Shown here: one piece after another, positions 63,915 through 64,000 of the stretch
Layout of the letters: every line of letters starts with the position of its first letter
Position numbering within the stretch: position 1 is the first letter of the stretch
NCBI RefSeq assembly: GCF_964340395.1
Contig: NC_135566.1
Coordinates: forward strand, 10,664,501-10,728,500
DNA length: 64,000 nt
Direction of reading: 5' to 3'
DNA from: Glandiceps talaboti
Taxonomy: Eukaryota > Hemichordata > Enteropneusta > Spengelidae
Translations under genes and position numbers: made by a program
The notes under the pieces: model-generated
Told to the model about the DNA's origin: nothing
The model's database searches: none
The model's input: the letters and a program-made list of their open reading frames with translations, nothing else

Positions 63915-64000
63915 CTGTAAGAGGAATGACAAAAAAGCCTTGAGGAAAGCCTGGATGTACATGTATACGATATGTAAATTCTTTAATGACTCATACCACC

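Overview
The window is animal nuclear DNA. Coding sequence is split into short exons with GT/AG introns of roughly 0.1-2.5 kb, the sequence is AT-rich, and it is full of microsatellites, minisatellites and short foldback elements. I recognised eight protein-coding loci by translating exons on both strands and checking that splice phases close. Six are complete. Two run off the window edges. The gene set (2'-5' oligoadenylate synthetases, CHFR with a PBZ finger, DGCR8 with a heme motif) and the strong resemblance to vertebrate orthologues suggest an invertebrate deuterostome such as a hemichordate or cephalochordate. That is an inference; I cannot name the species, and a mollusc or other OAS-bearing invertebrate is not excluded.

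Layout, left to right. (1) 582-1522, minus: first two coding exons of GTF2H3 (TFIIH p34). It is head-to-head with EIF2B1 (1723-7428, plus, 303 aa), leaving only 200 bp between the two start codons; the same pair is divergent neighbours in human. (2) 10770-13026, minus: MRPL50 (191 aa), convergent with EIF2B1. (3) 14614-23328, plus: DGCR8/Pasha (15 coding exons, 769 aa). (4) A repeat-rich gap of about 6 kb. (5) 29339-44420, plus: CHFR (20 coding exons, 776 aa). (6) 47271-52923 and 55199-59924, plus: a tandem pair of 2'-5' oligoadenylate synthetase (OAS) genes. The first has three C2H2 zinc fingers spliced in frame ahead of the OAS core (477 aa). The second has the core alone (329 aa). (7) 63166-63914, minus: the last two exons of HSCB, the mitochondrial Fe-S co-chaperone; the rest lies beyond the right edge.

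The most novel item is the zinc-finger OAS next to a finger-less paralogue, with IRF-element-like and kappaB-like motifs near both starts and a 3' half that looks homogenised between the copies. Other notable signals are a 71-bp minisatellite in EIF2B1 whose unit contains the end of exon 5 and its splice donor; a CT tract of about 160 bp directly in front of the DGCR8 exon that carries the heme-ligand motif; opposed minisatellite arrays in the MRPL50 intron; and several foldback/MITE-like families, one with an intact 11-bp target duplication.

The genes do not form one pathway. EIF2B1 (translation and stress), GTF2H3 (transcription and repair), MRPL50 and HSCB (mitochondria) and CHFR (mitotic checkpoint ubiquitin ligase) are housekeeping. 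DGCR8 and the OAS pair both act on structured or double-stranded RNA, but their proximity may be chance.
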